This document shows, piece after piece, positions 11,464-21,289 of a stretch of 64,000 nt of DNA. Under the pieces are notes generated by a model. It worked only from the letters and a program-made list of their open reading frames with translations. It had not been told where the DNA came from and made no database searches. Positions within the stretch are counted from its first letter, which is position 1, and each line of letters begins with the position of its first letter. The stretch is from Aphelenchoides besseyi (Eukaryota; Nematoda; Chromadorea; Rhabditida; Aphelenchoididae): contig JAMPIQ010000002.1 in NCBI GenBank assembly GCA_024699855.1, positions 3,596,001 to 3,660,000 on the forward strand. Reading direction: 5' to 3'. A program made the position numbers and the translations under genes.

Positions 11464-11633
11464 ACAGAGGGGACCAAGGCAAAATTTTTCGAAAATTTCA
11501 AAATTTCAATTTTGAGCTCATCTGAAATTGAGAACCATGAGGATTCAGAAAATATATGGTTTGTTCAGGAAAAAATTCTTAGTTTTGCAGTTGTTTAAAA
11601 AATAAACCTTGCAGTTCATTTTGCGCCACCCTG
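11464..11633 (-). repeat. Right terminal inverted repeat of the mariner-like element
   Basis: Inverted partner of 9833-10004; its outermost bases read TTGCGCCACCCTG on the plus strand before the TA duplication. Confidence 0.85.
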
Positions 11634-11696
11634 TATTTATTCATTTTTTATTCGTTTGCTTTCAGTTTGCTTTACTTTTCGCGTTCTCAACTCGAA

Positions 11697-11928
11697 ATGT
11701 CGGATGAGCAGAACAAGGTAAGCGCTTCATTTTTATAACTTCTTTACTAATTTCATTCGATTTTAGACGTCGTCATCGGATGAATCATTTGTCCGATTAG
11801 CAATACCATATGATGAGTTTGAAATAATGCTCAAAGATATCAACGAAGAAGAGCTTTTAAACGTAAGTTTATGATTCTATGGATGTTCTCATTTTTTATG
11901 GTTTTAGAATGATCAGAATTTTATTTGA
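11697..11928 (+). CDS. Small acidic protein, 45 residues (tentative)
   Basis: Three exons joined by introns with good borders (GTAAGC...TTTTAG and GTAAGT...GTTTTAG) give MSDEQNKTSSSDESFV then an acidic helix (DEFEIMLKDINEEELL) and a stop at 11926-11928. The start lies 30 bp after a GCTTTCAG acceptor. I recognise no family. It could be the 5' part of the gene whose protease-like exon starts at 12046, but the connecting splice was not found. Confidence 0.35.
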
Positions 11929-12045
11929 GATTTGGAATCTGGAAGAAAAGTTGCTGGGAGAGTCGTTTTTTTCGCGATCTCATTGTGACGGAAAGTATTT
12001 TAACTGGGTGTGGTTTAGTTATAGAGATGTGGTTTAGTTATAGAG

Positions 12046-12321
12046 GTGATGATTGGCGTGGTTGAAGGAATTCCTCATTTGAGTGCCGGCGCTTTCTCGC
12101 AGCCGGCATTTCCTATCAACGGCGTTATTCATGGTTCAAATGTTCGCTTCATGGTGCCTCTGGCTTGTCAACGCGCTGGAAAGCCGGATTCGAAGGCCAT
12201 CAACATTTGGTTTCTATGCGATACTGGATCTCCGTTCACTTGTCTTACCGTCAAATCATTGGAAGCGTTCGTTGGTCAAGGAAATGCGACTGCCGGTCAA
12301 TACTATCTCATAGCAATTCAA
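12046..12321 (+). pseudogene. Retropepsin-like exon (DTGS motif), apparently truncated
   Basis: A 92-residue open exon reads MMIGVVEGIPHLSAG ... NIWFLCDTGSPFTCLTVKSLE ... and ends at a possible donor GTTAGT. The LCDTGSPFT segment fits the catalytic loop of single-domain (retropepsin-type) aspartic proteases, with hydrophobic residues before the Asp. No second exon follows: downstream sequence changes into the repeat/Helitron cluster. Whether it is a host DDI1/gag-protease-like gene cut off by transposons or a relic of an LTR element cannot be told here; no reverse transcriptase lies nearby. Confidence 0.4.
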
Positions 12322-12816
12322 GTTAGTTTTTGCTTTTTGTTTAGTGTTTCCCCTAACTAATCGGCAATGATGGTGATGGGGTGACGTTTTTAAAGGTTTG
12401 AGCAAAAACAAAGGGCTCCAACTTATAGATTTGTGTATGGAGAGTACGTATTTGACATGTGTTTTGCAAGATACTAACTTTTAATGAGTAAATTTTTGAC
12501 TTGAAATTAACACTGAAATCAGTTTTTCTGATCAAACCGTATCGAAAGTTGGGCCGATTGCCTTGAAAGAACATAGCGTTGTGCGCATCAGTAGGGCTTA
12601 TCGACATGCAATATACGACAGCATATAAAATAATCACAATGGAGTTATTAACTTTTGTAGAAATTTTCTGTTCATTTTTGCTCCAAATGCGGGTTCACTT
12701 ATTTTGGTCGTTACAATGTTTCTCTAATATGTATATTAGCATTCTAGAAAGAGCAATTAAAAAGCGTTACAATGGTATATAATACATAGTTTGAAGATGA
12801 CTACTCACAAAGATAC

Positions 12817-13076
12817 TGTTGTGTATCGAGCTTTCTCGTCCGGAAATCCCCCATCAACGCCCTCCGCTCTCCCACCACGATTGTCCCTTTTGCCGACTGT
12901 TGTTCACTTCGCTGGGAAAAACCGGGACGTTGTTCGTGTTGTTGAGCGACTGCTCTGGGCCGGTGCTCCGGTGGTGTGTGTTATTGTGTTTATCTCCGCG
13001 CCCCAATTTAATCCCCTCAATAAACAACTCGATTACTCTCGTCTCTTCGGGATCAGTCCGACAAGCGGACACAATA
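12817..13076 (+). mobile_element. Solo LTR, family 1
   Basis: 260 bp segment beginning TGTTGTGTATCG and ending GGACACAATA, with an AATAAA signal near its right end (CCTCAATAAACAACTCG), flanked by the 5 bp duplication GATAC (12812-12816 and 13077-13081). Removing it plus one GATAC restores the word AGATACGATCGATATAATG, also found uninterrupted at about 14773-14790, which confirms the insertion. The terminal CA is changed to TA. Confidence 0.75.
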
Positions 13077-13103
13077 GATACGATCGATATAATGCGGGCC
13101 TTA

Positions 13104-14454
13104 CACTGCCCGACAAAAGTATCTGACCAGTTTGTTTCATCCACTTTTTCGTCCGTTTAATTATTAAATGTTATGATTTTTTGACTGAAATAGTAAATTT
13201 GAGTCTTATAGAAACTTTCTAATGAAGAACGGCAAAAAATCCATCAACTTTTTGTTGATGGAAGAAATATTTCACAAATTGCTCGCGAAACTCATCACAG
13301 TCGTTTGACAGTTCGTATGGTGGTCAATAACCAAGATTACAAAACCGGGAAGAAGATGGGAAGACCGAAGAAATTGAATCGACATCATATTCTATCGATG
13401 AAACGATATGTACGCAATGAAATCTCTCAAAATCATTTGGTCAACAGTCGAAACATCAAAGAGAATTTGAATTTACCGGCGACTCTTCGCACCATTCAAC
13501 GGGATATGACTAAAATTAACTTCCAATACAAGTCAATCAAACAGTCTCTTCCACTGTCAAAGCAACACAAAGCCGCTAGACTCGAATTTGCCAAAGACCA
13601 TATCCGAAAACAAACAGATTGAAAGTTGGTTATATTTTCTGACGAAAAATGTTTCAAACGAGATGGTCCTGATGGAGTATCGAGTTATGTGGACGCTAGT
13701 AACCCCTTAAATACGATTGCACCATTGCGTATAAAGCGCCAAATGGGAGGTGGTGGATTGATGGTACTTGGTGCGTTAGCAAGCACTGGCAAGGTCCGTT
13801 TATAACTTCTTAACCGTTTAAAACATTTTTATTGTTTCAGATAAAATTGATACGATTGACTGGCAGATACAATTCTCAAGCCTATTTGCAAGATCTTCAA
13901 AACGAGTTGTTGCCGTGGTGTGAAAGACAATTTTGTCGAAAAGAATGGGTTTTGACAACAAGACAATTCATCAGTGCACACGGCCAAAATCGTCACCAAC
14001 TACTTGAATCGAATTCGTCAGTTAAAATGGCCTGCCAGATCGCCAGATTTGTCAATTATTGAGAACATTTGGCATCTTTTGGAGATAGAAGTTTACAAAA
14101 AATGGCCAATTCGCTAACGATGATGTTTTGTGGCAAGAAATTAAAAAGGCAGCAGAAAAAATCAATCCAGATGTCGTAAATAGCCTCTTCAATTCAATTC
14201 CCGGTCGTTTGTTAAAGGTTGTTGAAAAAAAGGGAACTGTATTGAATAAAAATAAATCATTTTAAGTGGTCAGATACTTTTGACATACGAGTTTTTGATC
14301 TTTTTGCCATAACTATTTTATTAGTTGTCCAATTTGACTGATTTTTGGAACAAACACTAACCTGTTATTGACTAATAATTCATGTTAGTTTCAAGAAAAT
14401 CGGATGATTGCTTCATAGTAAACTGCGTTGGTCAGATATTTTTGTCGGGCAGTG
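13104..14454 (+). mobile_element. Tc1-like transposon, decayed
   Basis: 1,351 bp between TA dinucleotides (13102-13103 and 14455-14456). The ends are inverted: CACTGCCCGACAAAAGTATC on the left and the matching GATATTTTTGTCGGGCAGTG on the right. It contains one plus-strand transposase relic. Confidence 0.85.
13211..14265 (+). pseudogene. Tc1-type transposase, broken
   Basis: Recognisable parts are the paired helix-turn-helix (KLSNEERQKIHQLF ... ISQIARETHHSR), a GKKMGRPKKL hook, IFSDEKCFKRDG (first D), QQDNSSVHTAK (second D) and WPARSPDLSIIENIW (catalytic E). A TGA at 13620-13622 replaces a codon just before KLVIFSDEK, one apparent intron lies at about 13796-13841, and a frame change is needed near 13960. 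It is a DDE Tc1 transposase that cannot be active as read. Confidence 0.85.
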
Positions 14455-14904
14455 TAAAATTTGGGCTTAAGTGGACTTCGGCAGCCAATTGTTGAACTTT
14501 TTGTCATTGATTGACAGATGTATGTTAGCAATCCAGAAAGCTCATCTAATGAGCGTTACAACGGTATATAATACGCAACTGGAAAATAGATATTCAAATC
14601 AATATGATGTGATATTACGGATTTTTTCGGTTTCAGTGCGAATCGAGAGGTAGTTGTTGTAATTTTTTTGTCGTGGTTTGACAGGTGCATATTAGAATTC
14701 TAGAAAACTCAACTAATGCGCGTTACATCGGTATTTAATAAATGTCTCCAAAACAGCTATTCGCAGAGATACGATCGATGTAATGTCAAGTTTCTGATTT
14801 CTTGATTTCAGTGCCTTTCACCAGTTAATTGTTGAATTTTTTGTTATTGTTTACAAGTAAGCATGCGACAAAGGCGCAAGTTTAACCCACACAAAACACA
14901 AGTA

Positions 14905-14939
14905 AAGAAAGCGAGCGGCAAAGCCGCGAGTCTTTCTGG
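14905..14939 (+). other. Helitron-like 3' terminus (hairpin plus CTGG)
   Basis: A GC hairpin (GCGGC-AAA-GCCGC, 14915-14927) is followed 8 nt later by CTGG at 14936-14939 and then T. This is the layout of Helitron 3' ends (hairpin 10-12 nt before CTRR, insertion between A and T). Homology between the two inverted copies of the flanking gene end stops at this point, as expected for an insertion border. The 5' end (TC) of this plus-oriented element was not fixed; it may lie near 12360. Confidence 0.55.
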
Positions 14940-14942
14940 TTA

Positions 14943-15245
14943 TAAAATTAAAGTGGACAGTTCGGTCGTTCAATCTCAAGTAGACAATGAATAGATGACT
15001 GTGAATAGATCAGCAGCAGCAATTTCTGTAGACAAATAACATTGACGATCGTGGTAACGGTTCATAATGTTCTCGTCGATACATTGATACATAAAGTCAA
15101 AAGACAGGCTGAAACAAAAGCACATTGGTTATATTGAACATCAATTCAAATACCATGAGATATCGTCGTGTATTGATGAGGAGCAGAATTGGACGAGTGT
15201 AAGCATGTAGTTGAAGATGTAGGCCTGAAATACGATTGTAAACAA
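14943..15245 (-). repeat. Inverted duplication, left copy (end of a membrane-protein gene)
   Basis: The last exon and 3' flank of the minus-strand gene match the plus strand of 23390-23690. Shared words include TTTCAGGCCTACATCTTCAA, ATCTCATGGTATTTGAATTG and TATTCATTGTCTAC. The copies are in opposite orientation about 8.2 kb apart with the autonomous Helitron between them. Confidence 0.85.
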
Positions 15246-15463
15246 ATCGATTAGAAACGAACTAACCGCTTCATTCGTGCTGTCCATCCGAAGATCGGTG
15301 ATATGGAAAAAAGCTGAGAAACTGAGTGAGTAGACGACAACGATGATCAAAAAAAGTACACGAACGGCAACAATCGTTGTGGGATTGTCGATTGTGACCA
15401 CATTGTAAATGAGTTGGACCTGAAAAAACAAATAAATTGGAAGAAATCAAAACCGCTTACCAT
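15141..15463 (-). CDS. C-terminal part of a small multi-pass membrane protein
   Basis: Exons (15421-15463 region, about 15268-15420, 15141-15244) joined by ~42 nt introns encode a Met, QLIYNVVTIDNPTT, a long hydrophobic segment (IVAVRVLFLIIVVVYSLSF), DLRMDSTNEA, a second hydrophobic stretch (YIFNYMLTLVQF) and the end ISWYLN with a TGA. I do not recognise the family. The N-terminal side is unclear: the frame upstream of 15463 stays open (…KSVASLCFRLSTNNDDNN) right back to the stop codon of the Helitron helicase at 15596, so the gene is either truncated by or captured into the Helitron. A partial inverted copy lies at 23390-23487. Confidence 0.5.
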
Positions 15464-15595
15464 GTTATTGTCGTCGTTGTTCGTCGATAAACGGAAGCAC
15501 AATGATGCCACGGATTTGGTACTTGAATTTTTGGAGATTGTTTTACTATTTCGTTTGTTTTCACAAAATTCCGATTGTTCCAGTTGTTTAGTTGT

Positions 15596-18500
15596 TCACA
15601 GACGTTTGAAGATCTCACGATGCACAATGTTCTTAACTAAACAGCCTGTTGGGTTTTGTTGGTCCGTTGACGGCGCGAAAACTTTAACAGAATCCTAAGA
15701 TCGTGCTCGCGACAAAGCGACGTACAATTGGCCATGTTCGAAGACTTGGTGTTCTAAATTCAATCCAACACGTTCGAACGTCTGACCTTGACTCTTGTTG
15801 ATTGTCATTGCAAAAGCCAATTCCAATGGAAATTGTTTGCGGTTCAGTTGGAACATTCCACGGTAATCGATCGTATTGTTGATTCGAGGAATGATGTGTC
15901 GCTCACGTGCATGATGTCCAGTTAAGATCTCACATTCAATAGAGTGATCGTTCATGGCCACAACCAACATTCGAGTTCCATTGCACAGTCCATCTTCTTG
16001 TGATAAATTGCGAATCAAAATCACGATTGCGTTTTCCTTCAATTCCAATTTGTGAGGTGGTAGAGAACCTTCTTCGATCATGTTCAAATACTCCGGTAGC
16101 AACAACGTTTGGTCGGCAAAGTTGTCGGCATCAATAGCAGAGTCGATTGAAACATACGTTTTTGATTGGCCATCCACCATTTTAAGAACTTGTTCGTTTG
16201 ACTCATTCACCCCAACGTGTTTAGAGACCAAAATCGCCGAGTTGCCCATTTCATTGAACTTCTTTTTTTCAATCAACTCTCCGAAGATCTCTTTCTCCAA
16301 GTTTTGCTTGACTAAGCAATAAGACGGCAGCTGGACCAGTTCGTTTGCATCGTTCAAAGTTCCTTCTCCGACTTGTTTGAGGAAATCAGCGAATTGAACT
16401 TCGTTTGGTTTCGTTCGCATGTTCTTGTTTAATTTCAATTGCTCAAAGTGTTTCCATAAACTTGACGAACAGATGGACAAATTGATCGTTTCGCTGACTG
16501 TGCCGTATTTCAAAATTAGAAAAATTTGTCGAAAATCGCCTCCAAAGACCATGATTTTGCTTCCAAATGGTAAACTGCTTCGCATCAATTCTCTGAGTTT
16601 CCGGTCGGCGATTTCGAGTGCGTATCGTGGATCTATCGGTGCTTCGTCCCAAATAACAACATCGGCATTCATCAGCATTTTACCGGCACGACTTGTCGCT
16701 GTCAAGTTCGAATTTGAATCACGATCAAGTGGAACTCCGAGACCAGAAGTTTTGTGACATGTTCGTCCGTCCGGTAACAATAAAGCAGCGATTCGTGTGA
16801 ATGCACAGGCCAAGAATTTCTTCTTGTTTCCGTTGACAAAATGGCACAGGGTTTTGTAGACGTAAGTCTTGCCGGTTCCTCCCAATCCGTCAACAAAGTA
16901 ACATCTCGGCTTTCCGTCAATTTGAGGATTGAGCAGAGCGTCCAGGACTTTGTCGACAACAATTTTCTGTTCTACGTTCAAGGTTTCGTACAACTCTTTT
17001 GCGGCTTCCAATTCTTGGTCGTGGTCGATAGCGTCCTCAATCTCTTCGATGTCCTCAACTGCGTCCATTGATGGGAAGTCTTTGATCGACTTGTTTTGAC
17101 GTTGAAGAAGCGTGTCGATGCGTTTGTAGGCTCGTGCAATCGCTTTGGATTTGTCCTTCAAGTGTCAGTTGAAATCTTCGCTGAGATCAGTTTTGAACAT
17201 TTCCCACAGAGTTTTTGGATCAGCTGGATTGCAGTGAATGAGGATGTTGACGAAAAGGGTTCGCAATTTCTTCGGCATTAACACTTTCACTGCTTCTTTC
17301 ATGCATTTGATGTACTCTTCATCGTCGTCAATCAAACCCAAAACCAAACACGCTTCTCCGTTATTTTGATACTCAATTCCGTTAACGTGCGCAATTCCTT
17401 GAAACTTTGAGCTCCTCTTACGTGTTGAAGAAGAAGTCGCAAATGCCACAAATCGCCTTGACTTGGACTGATAGCGTACATTCGACCAACTGTTTTGCTA
17501 CTTCGTACTCGCGGTTCCCATTGTGTGGTCGTTTCAGCAGCTTGGTTGATGTTGATCGTAACTGTCTTCCAACTGTAATGAGTGGGGACTTCAAAGTACA
17601 ACAAAGTTCGTGCATTCGCGTCTCTTTCATTCAATCTGAAGAAGTCCATAAGTTTAGTTCTATTTTCCATGATTTTTTTCGCTTTCTCCAAGTCACAATC
17701 TTCGTCGATGAAAACCGCCTGTTGATTCTCGAGATGGATTGGAAGACGTTCGACATGGTGGGATTTGTCGTGCATTTTCAACTTGAGAATTCGATAACAT
17801 GCTTCTGCTGGACCAACATAACGACCGTCGATGTGATCTTTGATTTCGTCGTGGTTGATGTTTCCCGATGATTGAAGTTCCAGAGAAGCGGCGTCGTGTG
17901 CTTTGTACGTGTATTTGTAAAGGTACTTGACGTTCTTAATGGAGCTCACAATTTCAGCGTTGAGATGGCATCGATAGCGCTTCAAAAGGTACCAACTATG
18001 TGGAACGACTCGACGATTGTCGTATTTTACATTTTTGATTTCGATTGAGCGGTCGTTGTTTGGTCTTTTCAGGAATGGGTATCCGTGTTCGTTCACTTTG
18101 GTTTCGTCCAAAAACTGCTTCGGAAACTTGTGTCGGCACTTTCCATTGACCATACACGGAGCTTTCGGATTCTGGACACCACATACACGATGAATCATAT
18201 ACTTACTCACCAATTCTAACAGTTCTGGATCGGTTTCCGGTGGCAATTCGGCGCTGAAGTACTTGTCGATGTTCTCGGGTTGCAAGAACTTTTGGCCATC
18301 TTTCAAACTGATTAGACAGTGAATATGTGGTAGACCGCGTTTTTGGAATTCAGTGACGTAAACAAAACACTTCGGTTCACCAAAGACTTGCTTCTTGACC
18401 AAATCGTCGATAACTGCTTCAACTTTAAGTGCAAACACTCGAGCAACAATATCTGGACGATCACTTGCTGTTTGTTTGGCTCCCGCGACAATCGTTTCCT

Positions 18501-21255
18501 TGATTGTTTCCACAATATCTGGCCACATCGCATCACAGGTCATCGTAATGAAAAGGTCCGGTTTGCCGTTGTTGAGAACGATGGCCATGGCGTCCTGATA
18601 GTTCTCTCGCATAAAGCGGGGTGATCCGAAGTGCTCGATGGCAATGCGTGGATTCTTCCAATGTCTCGGTTCAGTTGCTGTCCCATTCGACTCAAACTCG
18701 CGTGAAGTTCGTGATAATGCATGGCTTTCAATTGTTTTTGGTTCAATCGAATCCATTGCATACGATCACTTTCCACTTGCACGTACGAATCCACGACGAA
18801 CTGTTGAAACAGCTTCTTTCCGTAATGAATTCGGCTATTCGAATGTTTTCGGATAGCTAGACGATAACTATGGAATTCAGCACGAGTTAGTCGGGTTTGT
18901 TTGTTCGCGCTTTGTTTTGTCATGTCAACAGACCAACCATGTGTGCCTTTCGGAAAGAAGAGCGGATACAACCAAGCAGTTGCGAATGCACTTAATGAAC
19001 TTATTCTTCGCGGAGTCGGCTCGTCTTTGAGTTGAAGTACTAAAGACATTTCGGGAATGTCACCAGAAGCATCGGTTGTGAAAACGGCGCCGATTTCATC
19101 GACTGTTGGTTCATTGTAGCGTTTGGGATCGTAGCCAGGACGCATTTTGAAAGCCATCTTGACGTTTTCAACTGGTCGACCGGCGTCTTCCTCTTCTTTC
19201 ATCAACTCACTCATCATCATGTGCATTTTAGCGTGAGGGTTGTGTTCTCGAATGATCTTATCCAACAACTCCATTAGTTCCTTTTTAGTTCCGTTAGTCG
19301 TGTTCATTCTTTTTTCAACTGCTTCTGCTGGATCCGAAAAGAACAATTGGCCGTATGTTCGATCAGCTGCTGCGCTTACACTTTCATCGATCTCGTAACA
19401 GATTTGGCCTTGAATTGAGAAGCAATACGGACCACGAGTTTCAAACGATCGCATCTTAACATTGAAAGCGGCGAAACTGTTAGCGGAGTTGTATTTACGA
19501 ATGTTCGTGAGGAAGTTGTTGGAGAGTGGATGCTTCTCGGTGAACAGATCTTCCAATTCCTGTGGTAATGCCGGCAAATCGGGAAGAGAGATTTTTCCGT
19601 GATTGCAGCAATCGTTGAAGGTTCGTTTGTTACCAACTCGTTCGTCTTCGAAATGCAAAGCTTCGCATTCGCATTCGACGTTCATTTTACTCAACCGATG
19701 AACGGAAACTTGAGTTGGAGTTGCTGCGATGTTCAGTTGGACTTCTTTCTGTTTTGCAGCAATTCGAACACTTCTTTGTCGTTCTTTTTGTTCTTCTAAT
19801 CGTCCAGCTTTCTGTTGCTCAGATTCATCAGCACGTAGCCTTTCTTAAAGCAGTCGTTGTTGATTTAGACGTTTTAATTTTTGGTCCTCGTCTTCAGCTG
19901 CTCTTCTGGTTGAACTGTAGTTTTTCATCTGCTCTAATCGCTTTGCTCGTTTTTCAGGACCCACTTCCTTTATTATTTGGATTTCATCGGACGTGTCCAT
20001 TAGCTCGGCATCGACTCTTTGATCATCATTGTTGGACGGAAACATTGCCTGCAACATGTCGAACAAATTCAAACGTTTTTCGAAGCCACTCTCGTTTCTT
20101 CGAGTTAAAAAGACTCCGTGTTGATGTTGGCTGACGTTCTCAAAGAAGTTCTCGGCATTGGACACAACATAAGCAGCACAATTTGAGCCATCTAGTTGTT
20201 TATCGCCTTGACTTCCAATGTCGTTCCAAAACATGTCATCAATCGGATTCAAACCGGTCCATAGAGCAAAGAGTTGACTGTAAATCGAACGAATCAAAGT
20301 AGAGACGTCTGAAGAAACGGATTGATGTAATGAATCACAATAGTGCAAAACACATTGACGATTAATAACATTCTTTTCCATGATTGCCAACACGTAGTGA
20401 CCGCTTTTATAGATAGGAATCAATAAATAAACGGTTTCGTTTGGATGAATCGGCGGCTTCACGATGCAGTATTTCGCCGGATTCGACTCCGCAATGCGAT
20501 AATGATCGATCCAAAATGACATAGACATCAGGCCAATCCTTGACGGACTGTTAGCGATTAAAACCGACAGACCGAAGATGATTGACTCGTAATCAATCCA
20601 CTCATTCAAGTTCTCCATGTCCGGCAACTGTTTCTTGGCTAATTGGCATTCGGAACGAGCAGCGTCACAAAGATTGCTGAACTGGCAATGCGTATGGAAT
20701 TTCGCACCAAGAACTTCTTGGATGTTGATTTTCGTTTCTCGTGAATCGAAATTGAAATCCCGCATTTGTCTCAAAATTCCGGCACTTTCGATCGCTAGGT
20801 TGTGTGCTGCCATCTCTGCCACCTCAACAGCACCACTAGCTGGTACTTCTGCAACCTCATTCTCGGGTTAGGTGACAATTGGATTTGTCGTCGACGCTTC
20901 TTTAGCTGCCTTCTCTTCTGCACGGACTCTTCGCATTCTTTCCCTATTCGTACGTTTACGTTCTTGATTACTGTTCGGGCCCGCGTAGCACAGGATAACA
21001 GAACAATATTTATTAACGGTGCAGAATTAATACAGCAATAAATTAGCAATGGGATCACAACTTAGTTCGCCCGCTAACTAGGGCGACAACGCGGCTAAGT
21101 ACCCGACGGCTAACTGCCTGACACTCCGGCAGCACGAGCGAGGTAGTCACAATGCCCAGAGTTAGACAATAAAACAATCGGTATAGAAACCTCAGGACCG
21201 AACAATTACGTTCTTTCTTCTCCTCGTCGGTTAAATCGATCTTTCGTTTCGGCAT
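15596..21255 (-). pseudogene. Helitron polyprotein: Ulp1-like protease + Rep + PIF1 helicase
   Basis: One long frame, now broken, starts MPKRKIDLTDEEKKERN at 21255. Order: basic N-terminus; C48/Ulp1-like protease (H in KSGHYVLAI at 20397-20399, D in HYCDSL, C in DGSNCAAYV at 20178-20180); Helitron N-terminal domain (LYPLFFPKGTHGW, FQQFVVDSYVQVE); HUH Rep with RGLPHIHCLI and the tyrosine motif KYLYKYTYK; then PIF1 helicase with Walker A GGLGGTGKT-like GLGGTGKTYVYK, Walker B IWDEAP, NKSQGQTF and YVALSRARS. Damage: stops at 20868-20870, 19845-19847, 17165-17167 and 15695-15697, frameshifts near 18624 and 17395, and a solo LTR at 20972-21204. After the 15695 stop the frame continues with DSVKVFAPSTDQQNP to the natural end at 15596. 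Rolling-circle transposase; inactive here. Confidence 0.9.
20972..21204 (-). mobile_element. Solo LTR, family 2, inserted in the Helitron ORF
   Basis: 233 bp, TG...CA at its ends with short inverted termini (TGTTCGG/CCGAACA), flanked by the 5 bp duplication ATTAC on the plus strand (20967-20971 and 21205-21209). On the minus strand an AATAAA lies about 40 bp before its end. Removing it plus one duplication fuses KKERN to QERKRTNRERMRR in frame, proving it landed inside the Helitron gene. Five-base duplications and TG/CA ends fit Gypsy or BEL/Pao type elements. No sequence similarity to the solo LTR at 12817 was seen. Confidence 0.85.
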
Positions 21256-21289
21256 TTTAATTAGTAAATCTTCTTCTTTTAACAAATCT

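Larger units (their letters stand above)
9833..11633 (-). mobile_element. Mariner/Tc1-superfamily element with ~170 bp inverted repeats
   Basis: A 1,801 bp element flanked by TA dinucleotides (9831-9832 and 11634-11635). Both ends begin CAGGGTGGCGCAAAATGAAC and remain near-identical in inverted orientation for about 170 bp (9833-10004 and 11464-11633), far longer than the ~30 bp typical of mariner. The single transposase gene on the minus strand is interrupted by one nonsense codon. Confidence 0.9.
12640..14870 (+). repeat. Diverged tandem repeat (~160-190 bp unit), interrupted by two insertions
   Basis: Three copies share an ordered set of words: a TTTTTGTCATTG-like stretch, GACAGATGTATGTTAG, a TTCTAGAAA-like word, and a GCGTTACAACGGTATATAATA-like block (near 12710-12785, 14500-14575, 14665-14745), followed by GAGATACGATCGATGTAATG. 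In the first copy this last word is split by a solo LTR (12817-13076) and then followed by a Tc1 element (13104-14454). The array leads into the Helitron-like terminus at 14939. Confidence 0.65.

Noticed and set aside
14940..14990. Helitron terminus as the 3' end of the minus-strand autonomous Helitron
   Set aside because: The hairpin-then-CTGG order only works on the plus strand, opposite to the helicase gene, so it must belong to another element.
21055..21285. Independent 76-codon gene starting MPKRKIDLTDEE
   Set aside because: Its first 17 codons after the ATG belong to the Helitron ORF and the rest is solo LTR sequence.
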